From: Dyella kyungheensis
Lineage (GTDB): Bacteria > Pseudomonadota > Gammaproteobacteria > Xanthomonadales > Rhodanobacteraceae
Direction of reading: 5' to 3'
Length of the DNA stretch: 64,000 nucleotides
Assembly: GCF_016905005.1 (NCBI RefSeq)
Contig: NZ_JADIKC010000009.1
Location: forward strand, 1 to 64,000
The translations under genes and the position numbers were made by a program. The notes under the pieces are model-generated. The model searched no databases, was not told where the DNA came from, and saw nothing but the letters and a program-made list of their open reading frames with translations. Shown one piece after another: positions 18,447 to 27,513 of this stretch (positions are counted from its first letter, which is position 1; each line of letters begins with the position of its first letter).

Positions 18447-18630
18447 TCTGCTGAGCCTGCACGGCTACCTCACCGATATCAAACTGCTGCAAAGGCTGGC
18501 CACGCGACCGGCCACGCCCGCGCCGCGCGAGCCTGGCAGTGAGAGCAAACTTCTTTCCATCGCGAAACAGGTGGCAAGGTCCACACGTCTATGCTTGGGC
18601 ATCGGCGACGGCGTGTCGCGCTCCCAATAG
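18427..18630 (+). CDS. small protein overlapping the GST end
   Basis: A 67-residue frame beginning MPSPWIDLLSLHGYL, with a strong GAGGGAG Shine-Dalgarno 7 nt upstream inside the end of the GST gene. The first 30 residues make an amphipathic helix (TDIKLLQRLATRP), followed by a Pro/Ala linker and a basic C-terminal part. The ribosome site, overlap and helix pattern suggest translational coupling to the GST. No family is recognised, and chance cannot be excluded at this length. Confidence 0.45.
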   Translation: MPSPWIDLLSLHGYLTDIKLLQRLATRPATPAPREPGSESKLLSIAKQVARSTRLCLGIGDGVSRSQ

Positions 18631-18632
18631 GG

Positions 18633-19271
18633 TCAACGGTGTTCGCTTGTTCTCGGCAGAGCAGCTTCCACGGCCCGTGCCACGTCCGCGGCGATATCCC
18701 GATATCCGGCATCGGAGTAGTGGACATTGTGCGGGCGCTTGAATAGTTCGGGCCCAAAGCCAGCGGTCAAGCCGTACAGATCGACCACGGCAATGCCGTG
18801 GGCTTGCATCACTTCCTTGGCGATCCGGTTGTACGTGATGGCGTCCTGCGGTTTACGGCCCGGGTCGCCTTCCGGAATAACCGTGGTGTTCTCCCAGATC
18901 AGATGAGCATGCGTCCGCTCCAGCCGTCGAACGATGGCCTCGAGATTCCTTCGATACTGCTCGGGACTCACCGAGATGACGCCATGCGCCTTGTCCAGAT
19001 CGTTGCCATCGGGCAGCGCGGCGTTCCGATAGCAAACGTCCCACAGCCCGAAATTGAAACTGATCACATCCCACCGTGTGGAACCCAGCCACGCATCCAG
19101 TTGTTCGACGCCATTGGACGAGCTTTCTCCATTCTCGGGAATGCGCGTCACCTCCGCCTTGCCGTCCAGCAGCGCGGTCAGGTGAGGCGTATAGCCTTGA
19201 GAAATCGAGTCGCCAATGATCAAGACCTTGGGCAGCGCGGAACTCGCCTCAGTCAGGCTTGCAACGGTCAC
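18633..19271 (-). CDS. SGNH/GDSL hydrolase
   Basis: A 212-aa SGNH-fold esterase or lipase-like protein. Block I is VLIIGDSISQGYTPHL with the nucleophile Ser; block II glycine and block III asparagine fit NGES and WENTTV; block V reads HNVHYSDAGY, with the catalytic His but not the usual Asp three residues before it. The start is a GTG with poor upstream signals; no convincing signal peptide can be drawn in this frame. Substrate unknown; members act on acyl or carbohydrate esters. It is convergent with the short gene at 18427. Confidence 0.75.
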   Translation of the reverse strand: MTVASLTEASSALPKVLIIGDSISQGYTPHLTALLDGKAEVTRIPENGESSSNGVEQLDAWLGSTRWDVISFNFGLWDVCYRNAALPDGNDLDKAHGVISVSPEQYRRNLEAIVRRLERTHAHLIWENTTVIPEGDPGRKPQDAITYNRIAKEVMQAHGIAVVDLYGLTAGFGPELFKRPHNVHYSDAGYRDIAADVARAVEAALPRTSEHR

Positions 19272-19716
19272 GCATAGTGCAGGACAAGGCGGAACCAGGT
19301 TCTACGTGATCGCTTCATCGCTGCTCCATGGCTTCCGGGGGTTGTCTGAACCCGGTGTCGAAGTGTGCATCGCAAAGCTGGCCTGGGCGTGTCCGTTCCG
19401 GGGCGAAGTCCGCACGCGTAGCCATGCTTCGGCTAAGAATAGCTTCGCACCCACACGAACACCGGCTGCAGGACAAGAAGCATAAGTTCTTGCGGATGCG
19501 CCATCTGTTCGCTGAGATCGCGCGGACGATATGCAGCGTTTCAGCGCAGCGAGGCACTTCGCACGATTCCGCTCAAGCTTGAATTCACGCGCCACGCCAT
19601 CCTCGCTCCCTGCCGAAAGACACCCCGAAGAACGTGACTTTCTGCATGCGGATAAGCCAAGCGACGCGCGTAGCGTGCGCTGCATTGCCCCGGAGGGGCG
19701 CTGCCGACCCCATGCC
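19272..19716. other. 445-nt intergenic region
   Basis: No gene with credible coding features is seen on either strand. All frames here are rich in Arg, Ser and Cys and have no domain pattern. The 19600-19700 stretch has the look of dispersed repetitive DNA, but I see no second copy within the window. It separates the divergent SGNH and metallo-beta-lactamase-fold genes and must hold their promoters. Confidence 0.4.
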
Positions 19717-21312
19717 ATGGACCGTTCGTTTGATCGCCGTACACCTCGCCTCGTTCTTCCGGCCCTGATCGCGCTGGCGCTGTCTACACCGGCGTTGGCG
19801 GCCGACGTGCCGCAGGACGGCGATGCCGTCAAGCAGGCAGTGCACCCGGGTTGCGACCATCTCGATGCGAAGGCCTGCGTGCAGTTGGCCATCGACGCCA
19901 TGGGCGGTTCCGAGCGGCTGGCAGGTATTCACAGCGAGCGCTACGAAGCGATCGGCCACACCGTGTTGGCGGAGCAGTCCTATCGGCAGCAGCCGTTCAT
20001 CACCTCGTACGAGCGCGACAAAGTCACGGTGGATCTGGACCAGCAACGCATCGCGCGCGATGTGCATTTGACCTGGCCCGAATCCGATCCGCACGGCGCC
20101 GATGTCGACGTCACCCTGGTTGCCACGCCTCGGGGCGGCGTCTACCGCGGCAAACAGGGCGATTCGCCTGCCCAGCTCGCCGACATCGACGATGCCAAGG
20201 ACACCTTGGAGCTGGGTCCCGAGCGCCTTCTGCTTCACGCCATGGCGGCCGCGGATCTGCACTACGCGCCTTCGCAATGGCTGCGCGCCACACCGCACAG
20301 CGCGGTGGAATTCAGCTGGAACGGCGTGCCGGTGACGGTGCTGCTGAATGCCTACAACCATCTGCCGGATGCACTGGAGCGCACGCGCACCTTCAAGGAC
20401 TTCTGGTATGCCTGGGGCGACGTCGATCAGCGCATCTATTTCGACAACTGGCATGTCGTGCAGGGCGTGGTGTTTCCCACCAATCGCGTCGATCGGCGCA
20501 ACGGCGTGTGGTTTGCCTCGACCCAGCTGCTCGACCCGGCTTTCAATCTGCCGATGGACGCGAAGACGTTCGCGATGGATGCCGCGATGGCGGCCAAGAG
20601 CATGCAATCGCCAGGCTGGAACCGCCAGTTCAGCGACAAGAAGCGCGTGGAGCTGGCGCCGGGCATCGAGCTGTACCAGGGCTCATGGAATACGACGCTG
20701 ATCCGGCAGGACGATGGCATCGTGCTATTGGAAGCGCCGATCTCCAGCAGCTACGTGCAAGGCGTACTGGCCAAGGTGCATGGCGAATATCCCGGCGTAC
20801 CGATCAAGGCGGTACTCACGACATCCGATTCCTGGCCGCATATGGCCGGCGTGAGACAGGCGGTGGCCGAGGGTTTGCCGGTCTATGTGCTCGACCTCAA
20901 CAAGCCGCTGCTGGACAAGCTGGTCAGCGCGCCGCATCGCCTGCAGCCGGATGAGTTGCAAGCCCATCCAAGGGCGCCGCGCTGGACGGTCGTCGGCGAT
21001 CATCTGGAACTCGGCAAGGGTACCAATCGGGTGGTGTTGTATCCGCTGCGTGGTGCCTCGACCGAGCGACAGTACATGGTGTACTTCCCGCAGCAGAAAC
21101 TCTTGTACGCCAGCGACACGCTGGTGTTGAACGCCGATCACACGCTTTACGATCCCGACCTTATGTACGAGGTGACACAGGCGGTGGCGCGCGAACATCT
21201 GCAGGTCGACACGGTGTACGCGATGCATGAGGGTCCGACGCCGTGGGAGCAGGTACGCCATCTGGTCGAGCAGGCCATGATGTCAACGGTTGCAGGCAAG
21301 TCGACGGGTTGA
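19717..21312 (+). CDS. exported metallo-beta-lactamase-fold protein with altered metal motif
   Basis: A 531-aa exported protein. The start MDRSFDRRTPRLVLP leads into a signal peptide ending near PALAAD; upstream in-frame sequence lacks protein character. Residues about 40-300 form an unrecognised domain and about 310-520 resemble the metallo-beta-lactamase fold. The metal motif THxHxDHxGG is replaced by TTSDSWPHMAG, so only the last His remains, but the later YASDTLV and YAMHEGPTPW segments that normally hold the bridging Asp and final His are present. It may bind metal differently or be non-enzymatic. It is followed 126 nt later by an NTF2-like gene in the same direction. Confidence 0.75.
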   Translation: MDRSFDRRTPRLVLPALIALALSTPALAADVPQDGDAVKQAVHPGCDHLDAKACVQLAIDAMGGSERLAGIHSERYEAIGHTVLAEQSYRQQPFITSYERDKVTVDLDQQRIARDVHLTWPESDPHGADVDVTLVATPRGGVYRGKQGDSPAQLADIDDAKDTLELGPERLLLHAMAAADLHYAPSQWLRATPHSAVEFSWNGVPVTVLLNAYNHLPDALERTRTFKDFWYAWGDVDQRIYFDNWHVVQGVVFPTNRVDRRNGVWFASTQLLDPAFNLPMDAKTFAMDAAMAAKSMQSPGWNRQFSDKKRVELAPGIELYQGSWNTTLIRQDDGIVLLEAPISSSYVQGVLAKVHGEYPGVPIKAVLTTSDSWPHMAGVRQAVAEGLPVYVLDLNKPLLDKLVSAPHRLQPDELQAHPRAPRWTVVGDHLELGKGTNRVVLYPLRGASTERQYMVYFPQQKLLYASDTLVLNADHTLYDPDLMYEVTQAVAREHLQVDTVYAMHEGPTPWEQVRHLVEQAMMSTVAGKSTG

Positions 21313-21438
21313 TCACCGCGCCGCCTGCGTCGCCGAGATACCGTTCGTGGCGCATGGTGCGCCGTTCGTCCCAAAGGGAATGCGCTTGCGTCGAGGGGCT
21401 TTCAAGCTGCGGGAGCCTCTCCATCCCAAGGAATCCGC

Positions 21439-21924
21439 ATGCTTCGTCATACACGTTCTCTGGTCGCGCTGGCGACGCTTTGCATGATCGGCGCAACCTA
21501 TGCCTCCAAGGGACCGACGCCGCCTGGACCGCATGAGGGCGAAAGGACGGAAGCCGGTGCTCTGGCCGCCGATGATCATTGGCTGCGCGCCGAAGTGGAC
21601 GGCGATACGGCCTTCCTCGAGCGGATGCTGCTGCCGGGGTATCGCTCGATCGGCGCCACCGGCGTGTCGCATTCGCGCGAACAGATCATCGCCGGTGCGG
21701 TCAAGAACAAGGACTCCGATGCCATGAAGGAGAAGGTGGCCGCATGGCGGAAGGAAGACCCGACCGAGATCGCCGTGCTGCAGCACGGTGACATCGCCAT
21801 CGTCTCGTTCTACAACCCTGCGCTGGGGCCGGACAAGGGCGTGCGCTCCTCCGACATCCTGGTCTACGAGGACGGCGGCTGGCATGCGGTCTACTCGCAG
21901 CACGCCGCTGCGAAAAGCCAGTAA
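21439..21924 (+). CDS. exported NTF2-like (DUF4440-type) protein
   Basis: A 161-aa protein with a signal peptide (MLRHTRSLVALATLCMIGATYA) and one SnoaL/NTF2-like domain: LAADDHWLRAEVDGDTAFLE, LLPGYRSIGATGVSHSREQI, and the final strands DILVYEDGGWHAVYSQH. DUF4440 proteins have a cone-shaped pocket, and many are uncharacterised. AAGGAATCCGC precedes the ATG at good spacing. The neighbourhood of the metallo-beta-lactamase-fold protein suggests cotranscription. Function unknown. Confidence 0.75.
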   Translation: MLRHTRSLVALATLCMIGATYASKGPTPPGPHEGERTEAGALAADDHWLRAEVDGDTAFLERMLLPGYRSIGATGVSHSREQIIAGAVKNKDSDAMKEKVAAWRKEDPTEIAVLQHGDIAIVSFYNPALGPDKGVRSSDILVYEDGGWHAVYSQHAAAKSQ

Positions 21925-22002
21925 GCGACTGCGGCAGGCGACGCTCCCTAACCCGTCGCAGTCATGACTGTGGCATCCGCGTTCGGCGGATGCCACGATC
22001 GC

Positions 22003-23088
22003 TCAGGGTTGGTGACTGGCTCCCAGTCGCTCCGCGCGATCACCACCGAAACTGGTTCCCCAATATTGGTGGTCGAAGAGTATTGCCGTGGATGCCGCGC
22101 CAAAGGTGGGCGTGGCTTTGGCGGAGATCTGCTCGATCACTTTTCTGGCATGGACGTCGAACAACACCACGTTCGAATCCATCGGACAGACCGGGCCCAG
22201 GCCGCACCCCATGATGACGCCCGGTTTGCCCATCTGCCCCGCGATCAACAGCTTTCCATCGGGCAGGAAGTGCGCGTTGTCGGGGTGGATGTCGGCCAGC
22301 TTGATCGTGCTCGCCGCAGCGCCGGGGCGAAGCGGCACGATGTGCAAAGTGCCATCGCCCCATCCATTGACGTAAAGCGAATTGTCGCCGGCATTCCAGG
22401 CGATGCCGTTGTTGCCGGCAAACTGGGTGTTGGGCAGATGATGCCATCCCTTTTCCGGTGACCACATCGCGACGAACCCGCTCGGTTCACCCTTGCGGAG
22501 CTTCGCCAGATCCTTGTCGTCGCGCTGGCCGAAGCTGGTGACCGCCATGCCGCCAGGCACGAACGCCACCGCATTGGTCAGCGTGTCGGCGGGAATGACG
22601 ACGCAGCCGATCCACTGCAGGTGCGCACCGTCACCGCCCAAACGCAGATCGTAGACCTCGATCGATTCGCGACCGCCATGGTTCACCGCGTAAAGCTCGC
22701 CATGCGCGGGAGAAAGCCAGTGCACGTCCAGACCATGGGTGACTAGCTTTTTCGGATCCATCGGGCCGGGACAGGCCTTGAAGCGCGTATCGGCGGGTCG
22801 CGAATCGTCCGTGACCAGTTCGCTGGCGCGACGTGCCTGCAGGTCGATCAGGTAGAAACCGCTGGTCATCGCGGGATCGCGCTCAAGCCGCGTGGCGATG
22901 GCCCACTGCGTGGTTCCCAGGCGAACGGCGTCTTCGGAATTTCCCAGGCCGCAGATCTGCGCGTCCGTGCAAGGCGTCGCCGCACTCGCCCACTGCGTGG
23001 CCAGCAAGGCCAACCCGAACGCGATGGATTGGCCCAGGTATCTGGAAGACGATCGCTTCTTGGCGACCGTTCGATGGTTGCACTGCAT
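22003..23088 (-). CDS. exported SMP-30/beta-propeller-like protein
   Basis: A 361-aa secreted protein. The start at 23088 is preferred over longer options because GGAGGACG lies 10 nt upstream and a signal peptide follows (GLALLATQWASAA). The rest shows repeated strands typical of an SMP-30/gluconolactonase or strictosidine-synthase-like six-bladed propeller: HGLDVHWLSPAHGELYAVNH, NGIAWNAGDNSLYVNGWGDG and DNAHFLPDGKLLIAGQMGKP. Such propellers often bind calcium and hydrolyse lactones or esters. The cysteine-containing segment MGCGLGPVCPMDSN is notable. Substrate unknown. Confidence 0.7.
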   Translation of the reverse strand: MQCNHRTVAKKRSSSRYLGQSIAFGLALLATQWASAATPCTDAQICGLGNSEDAVRLGTTQWAIATRLERDPAMTSGFYLIDLQARRASELVTDDSRPADTRFKACPGPMDPKKLVTHGLDVHWLSPAHGELYAVNHGGRESIEVYDLRLGGDGAHLQWIGCVVIPADTLTNAVAFVPGGMAVTSFGQRDDKDLAKLRKGEPSGFVAMWSPEKGWHHLPNTQFAGNNGIAWNAGDNSLYVNGWGDGTLHIVPLRPGAAASTIKLADIHPDNAHFLPDGKLLIAGQMGKPGVIMGCGLGPVCPMDSNVVLFDVHARKVIEQISAKATPTFGAASTAILFDHQYWGTSFGGDRAERLGASHQP

Positions 23089-23399
23089 GGATACTCGTCC
23101 TCCGTTGATACGACGTTGATAGCTGCACTCGTGCGGATACGACCGTGGATGCATCGATGTCATCGACACATGCTGCGTTGATATACAGCCGGCGATGGCG
23201 CGAGCCATGTGCCTGAAGTCCCGGACGCTGCCTCCACTTCGCCGAACGCGTGGACGGATGGCGCGATTCCCAACGCTGGCTTTCGAGTGTCACAACGCTC
23301 GCGCGGTTTAAGGTGCTTCCTCGCCGGCGGATACTGTTCGCAAGTCAGCGCTCCCGAGCACAAAGACGCAGCGTTTCAACCCGATCGAGGAACAAGCCG
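23089..23399. other. 311-nt divergent intergenic region
   Basis: It separates the SMP-30-like gene (minus) from the CMD gene (plus) and must contain both promoters. I see no coding frame with protein-like composition and no strong palindrome. The only clear site is the GGAGGACG ribosome binding sequence of the minus-strand gene at its left edge. Confidence 0.4.
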
Positions 23400-23804
23400 A
23401 TGTCTGCACATGCCCCCTCCCGCCGCCGTGGTCTCGAACTGCTGGAGCAACTGCACGGCGGCCACGCCGGTGCAGCCATGGTCGCGGAAATGCAGCATGT
23501 CTGCCCTGCCTTCGCCGACATGACCATCGACTGGGCGCTTGGCTCGGTCATGGATCGGCCGGGCCTCGACCTGCTTACGCGCGAACTGATCCTGGTCGCT
23601 TCCTGCGTGACGATGGGACACGCGATGCCGCAACTGCGCGCGCACGCCGAAGCCGCACTCAACGTCGGCGCCAGCAAGGAACAGCTGGTCGAGACCGTGC
23701 TGCAACTGGTTTTCTATGCAGGCGGGCCGGCAGTCAGGAACGCCTTGGTGGTGCTCGATGAAGTCCTTCAGGCGCATCGGGGGACCGCTTCCGAAGGTCT
23801 CTGA
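23400..23804 (+). CDS. carboxymuconolactone decarboxylase-family protein
   Basis: A 134-aa CMD/AhpD-fold protein. The core runs from LDLLTRELILVASCVTMGHA through QLRAHAEAALNVGASKEQLV to ETVLQLVFYAGGPAVRNAL. The redox-active CxxC of AhpD is absent; a single Cys lies in VASCVTMGHAMPQL, with a His three residues later, as in 4-carboxymuconolactone decarboxylases. The ATG at 23400 follows GAGGAACAAGCCG. Reaction unknown; it stands alone between a divergent SMP-30-like gene and a convergent chemoreceptor. Confidence 0.85.
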   Translation: MSAHAPSRRRGLELLEQLHGGHAGAAMVAEMQHVCPAFADMTIDWALGSVMDRPGLDLLTRELILVASCVTMGHAMPQLRAHAEAALNVGASKEQLVETVLQLVFYAGGPAVRNALVVLDEVLQAHRGTASEGL

Positions 23805-23814
23805 TGCCTGGCAT

Positions 23815-23853
23815 GGCGTGATGCGCAGCCAGGCGATGGCTGCGCATCACGCC
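23815..23853. terminator. 17-bp perfect inverted repeat between convergent genes
   Basis: The arms GGCGTGATGCGCAGCCA and its exact complement flank the loop GGCGA. It lies between the stops of the CMD gene (23804) and the chemoreceptor (23868), so it would form a hairpin in both transcripts. No T-tract follows on either side. A bidirectional terminator or mRNA-end stabiliser is the simplest reading. Confidence 0.6.
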
Positions 23854-23867
23854 AGCAACTCAGATCA

Positions 23868-25439
23868 CTACATCGCTACCATTTCGCGCTGGGGAACCTG
23901 GAAGAAGCCCACATGCTCCATCAGCTCGCCAGCCAGACCGTGCAGGTTCTGGCTGGCCGCTGCCATCTCTTCCACCATGGCAGCGTTCTGCTGCGTCATC
24001 AGGTCGAGTTGCGATACGGCCATGTTGACCTGATCGATACCGCGCACCTGCTCATTGCCGGCCAACGCGAGTGCGTTCATGGTGTGCACGATTTCGCGCA
24101 TGCCGTGGTGAATCTGCTGAAGCGCATCGTTGGATGAAACCACCAGCGTCAAGCCATTGCTGACCCGCTCCGAACTCTCGCGTATCAGTTGACGAATGTC
24201 GCGCGCCGCCGATGCCGAACGCATGGCCAAGGCACGCACTTCGGAGGCGACCACCGCGAAGCCCCTGCCCTGTTCGCCGGCTCGTGCCGCCTCCACCGCG
24301 GCATTGAGCGCCAGCAGGTTGGTCTGGAACGCCACTTCATCCACCAGGCTGACGATCTCTTCGATGCGCCGGCTCGATGCGTGGATGTCGTCCATCGCGG
24401 AGGCCGTTTGCGCTACCACCTTCTGCCCGCCGTCCGCTTGTTCCAACGCCTGCACTACGAGGCCTGAAACGTGACCGGTGTTATCGGCATTGGCGCGGAC
24501 GTTGCCCGTGAGGCCCTGCATGGAGCTGGCGGTTTCTTCCAGGCTCGAGGCCTGTTCCTGGGTGCGCTGCGACAGATCGTCGTTGCCGGCAGCAATCTGC
24601 CGCGAGGCGGAGACGATCGAAGCCGCGCTGGCGCGAACGCGCCCGACGATGGCACTCAATTGTCCATCCATGCGACTCAGCGCCAACAAGAGCCTGCCGA
24701 CTTCGTCACCGCGACTGGTATCGATATCATTTCCGAGCCGGCCAGAAGCGATCGCGTCTGCAACGAGTGCCGCCCGCTGGATTGGTGTGGCAATCGCCCG
24801 CAACAAGACGATCAGCAGGGCCAGCATGAGCGTCAGGCCCACGGCGAGCGCAGCGAGCGTTCCCCAGCGGGTGAACTCGAACGACTTTTCCGAACTCTGG
24901 TACGACTCTTTCGCCTGCTGCTCGTTCTCGTCATACAGGACATCGATGGCCTGATCCATGCGCGCGGCCGTACGTTGATAGGCCTCGCCAAGTACCTGTG
25001 CCATGCCGTCGAAATCCTTTGTGCCGGCCAACGTCAATGCACGTTCGTTCGCGGCGCTTACTTCCTTCAGGTCCGCCACGAACGCATCGGCCGCCTGGCG
25101 TTCGCGCTCACTGGAGATCATCGGGTAATAGTGCTGCCATGCCTTCTGCTCGGCTGTCGTTCGCTCGTGCATTTCCTTCGCCGCAATCGACAGACGATCC
25201 GCGTTCTTCTCGATCAGGACACGGGCGAGCGCGATCTGGTTGGCATCCACCGACTGGCGCACCTTGGCGATGTCGAGGATCGGTTGCACGTCCGTCAAGT
25301 AGATATCCGAGGTGTTGGCGTTGCTCTGGCTCTCGCCGTGCACACCGAGATAGCCCACGCCAAGCATGATCAACGCGCTCAGTCCAAGACCGAGCATGAG
25401 TTTGAGTCGAATACTTAGATCCCTATTCTTTTTCTTCAT
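23868..25439 (-). CDS. methyl-accepting chemotaxis protein
   Basis: A 523-aa chemoreceptor of Tar/Tsr layout. It has TM1 at about residues 12-31, a four-helix-bundle periplasmic sensor (about 35-190), TM2 (about 192-213), HAMP, and a signalling domain whose hairpin tip reads EIVSLVDEVAFQTNLLALNA, then AAVEAARAGEQGRGFAVVASE. The start at 25439 (MKKKNRDLSIR) has GGAG 8 nt upstream and is preferred over a longer frame. The C-terminus VPQREMVAM lacks the CheR-binding NWETF pentapeptide. Ligand unknown; no che genes are nearby. Confidence 0.93.
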   Translation of the reverse strand: MKKKNRDLSIRLKLMLGLGLSALIMLGVGYLGVHGESQSNANTSDIYLTDVQPILDIAKVRQSVDANQIALARVLIEKNADRLSIAAKEMHERTTAEQKAWQHYYPMISSERERQAADAFVADLKEVSAANERALTLAGTKDFDGMAQVLGEAYQRTAARMDQAIDVLYDENEQQAKESYQSSEKSFEFTRWGTLAALAVGLTLMLALLIVLLRAIATPIQRAALVADAIASGRLGNDIDTSRGDEVGRLLLALSRMDGQLSAIVGRVRASAASIVSASRQIAAGNDDLSQRTQEQASSLEETASSMQGLTGNVRANADNTGHVSGLVVQALEQADGGQKVVAQTASAMDDIHASSRRIEEIVSLVDEVAFQTNLLALNAAVEAARAGEQGRGFAVVASEVRALAMRSASAARDIRQLIRESSERVSNGLTLVVSSNDALQQIHHGMREIVHTMNALALAGNEQVRGIDQVNMAVSQLDLMTQQNAAMVEEMAAASQNLHGLAGELMEHVGFFQVPQREMVAM

Positions 25440-26028
25440 GGTGACTACTCCGAACGTGAGTGGAAGTGACAACGCCGTGACAGGCACAACGTTTCGGCCC
25501 AACTGTTCGGCAGCGTTGGAAAAGGCTTGAACGCAAAACCATGCGAACGCCGCATGTATCTGCGCATGCGGGATGCTTGTGGACTTCTAGGCGTCTCTAC
25601 ACATCGCTAAATGCGCCCTGGCGCGGTTTCGCTTGCGTGAAATTGTCGTCTATCGCTTATGGCCTAGACGGCCGGATGCACGCGCGAAACCAGCGCGCAG
25701 CTGTCGATGTGGCTAGGTGGATGAAGCGTGCGAGATCGAACATCGCCGCTGAAAAGAAGGGATTCGCGCAGCAGGGGCGCGGAGGGCAAGGCCGCCATCA
25801 ATCACGTGCTTCTTGCCACTTCCAGAGTATAGCGGCACGGGGGGCTTGCCGTAAGCCCGGGGGCGTGTCGCAGCATCGCCCGCCGATGCACCATCGGTGC
25901 GGGCGGGAGAGCGAGATGCAGAAGCTGTTGTCGGTGTGCGATATCCCTAGACGCACCACGCTGAGCACGAATCACGCAGCGAAGGCGCCGAGCCGCCAGG
26001 CAGCGACGCGCGCGAAGGTGGCTTCGCC
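25440..26028. other. 589-nt intergenic region
   Basis: No credible gene on either strand. It contains an imperfect hairpin at 25878-25904 (GCCCGC-CGATG pairing with CATCG and GCGGGC across a 2-nt bulge). The promoters for the divergent chemoreceptor and monooxygenase must lie here. I did not find a flagellar sigma-28 consensus that I would defend. Confidence 0.4.
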
Positions 26029-27489
26029 ATGACGACGCATGCGGTGATCATCGTGGGAGCCGGCCCCGTGGGGCTGATGCTGGCGAGCGAGCTTGCGCTG
26101 CTGGATATCGACGTTGCGATCATCGAGCGGCGCGCCAGCCAGGACCTGCAAGGGTCGCGTGCCGGCGGACTGCACGCGCGCACGATCGAAGTACTCGATC
26201 AGCGCGGCATCGCCGATCGATTCCTGGCACGCGGACAGCGGCACCCCGCCGTGCACTTCCATGTTCCTCTGGACATCAGCGACCTGCCCTCCCGGCACAA
26301 CTACGTGCTCGCGCTGTGGCAAAACGAGTTCGAGCGCATTCTCGCGGAAAGAGTGGCCGAACTCGCGGTGCCGATCTATCGCGGCATCGAAGCACGCGAT
26401 CTTTCGCAACACGACGATGGCGTCGAGGTCACCTTGTCCGATGGCCGCACGCTGCGGTCGGAGTATCTCGTCGGCTGCGATGGAGGTCGCAGTTGTACGC
26501 GCAAGGCGGCAGGCATCGCATTTCCAGGATGGGAGCCGACCACCAGCTGGCTGATCGCCGAAGCGGCGATGACCGAGGAACCCGCATGGGGAATCCGTCA
26601 TGACGCGGCGGGCACCCATGGGATTGGCCAACTGGATGACGGAAAGCGGGCACGTGTCGTGTTGACGGAGCGACACCTGGAAACCGCCGCCCAGCCAACC
26701 TTGCGTGAGGTAAGCGAGGCGCTGATGTCGATCTACGGCACGGACTACGGCATCCACGACGCTACCTGGCTCTCCCGATTCAACGACATGACGCGACAGG
26801 CCGAAACATATCGCGTTCGGCGCGTCCTGTTGGCTGGCGATGCCGCCCACATCCATCCACCGATGGGCGGACAGGGACTCAACATCGGCGTACAGGACGC
26901 CGTGAACCTGGGCTGGAAGTTGGCGCAGGTGATCAAATGCATCTCACCCGACGGCCTGCTGGACACCTATCACGCCGAGCGCCACCCCGTCGCTGCGCGC
27001 GTGTTGCAGAACACCCTGGCGCAGATGGCGCTACGCCGCCCGGACGATCGCTCGAAGGCACTGGGCAACATCACCGCCGAACTGCTTCGCATGGATGAGC
27101 CGCGCAGATATTTGGCCGCGATGATGAGTGGACTGGACGTCCATTACGATCTCGGTGAGGGACATCCCTTGCTGGGACGCCGCATGCCCGACATCGACCT
27201 GATAACCGCCAACGGTCCGCAGCGCTTGTTCACCTTGCTGCATCGCGCACGGCCCGTACTGCTCAACCTCGATGAAGCCGGCTGCCTGGACGGATGGAAA
27301 AATCGTGTCCGCGTGGTGGAGGCCCAATGTGCGGATACGATCGAAGTTCCTGCACTAGGGACGGTTGATGCACCGGCCGCCGTATTGGTCAGGCCCGATG
27401 GCTACGTGGCCTGGGTCGGGGATCACGCGCAACAGGGGCTGGCCGATGCCCTGACGAGCTGGGTCGGCGAGTCGATACCGTCGATTTGA
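26029..27489 (+). CDS. FAD-dependent aromatic monooxygenase
   Basis: A 486-aa class A flavin monooxygenase. The Rossmann GxGxxG is in IIVGAGPVGLMLASELALL (about residues 7-25), followed by ERR at the ribose-binding end. The DG motif appears as YLVGCDGGRSCTRKAAG (about 146), and the second FAD motif as RVLLAGDAAHIHPPMGGQGL (about 265-284). The C-terminal region resembles the thioredoxin-like domain of polyketide and rifampin hydroxylases (RVVEAQC, VLVRPDGYVAWVG). NADPH-dependent hydroxylation of an aromatic compound is expected; substrate unknown. AAGGTGG precedes the start. It is convergent with the cupin gene. Confidence 0.88.
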   Translation: MTTHAVIIVGAGPVGLMLASELALLDIDVAIIERRASQDLQGSRAGGLHARTIEVLDQRGIADRFLARGQRHPAVHFHVPLDISDLPSRHNYVLALWQNEFERILAERVAELAVPIYRGIEARDLSQHDDGVEVTLSDGRTLRSEYLVGCDGGRSCTRKAAGIAFPGWEPTTSWLIAEAAMTEEPAWGIRHDAAGTHGIGQLDDGKRARVVLTERHLETAAQPTLREVSEALMSIYGTDYGIHDATWLSRFNDMTRQAETYRVRRVLLAGDAAHIHPPMGGQGLNIGVQDAVNLGWKLAQVIKCISPDGLLDTYHAERHPVAARVLQNTLAQMALRRPDDRSKALGNITAELLRMDEPRRYLAAMMSGLDVHYDLGEGHPLLGRRMPDIDLITANGPQRLFTLLHRARPVLLNLDEAGCLDGWKNRVRVVEAQCADTIEVPALGTVDAPAAVLVRPDGYVAWVGDHAQQGLADALTSWVGESIPSI

Positions 27490-27513
27490 TATACGGCCCG
27501 GTCGAGAACAGGC

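Noticed and set aside
25878-25904. Imperfect hairpin as terminator or riboswitch
   Set aside because: It has a 2-nt bulge, no T-tract and no known aptamer features; noted only in the intergenic entry.
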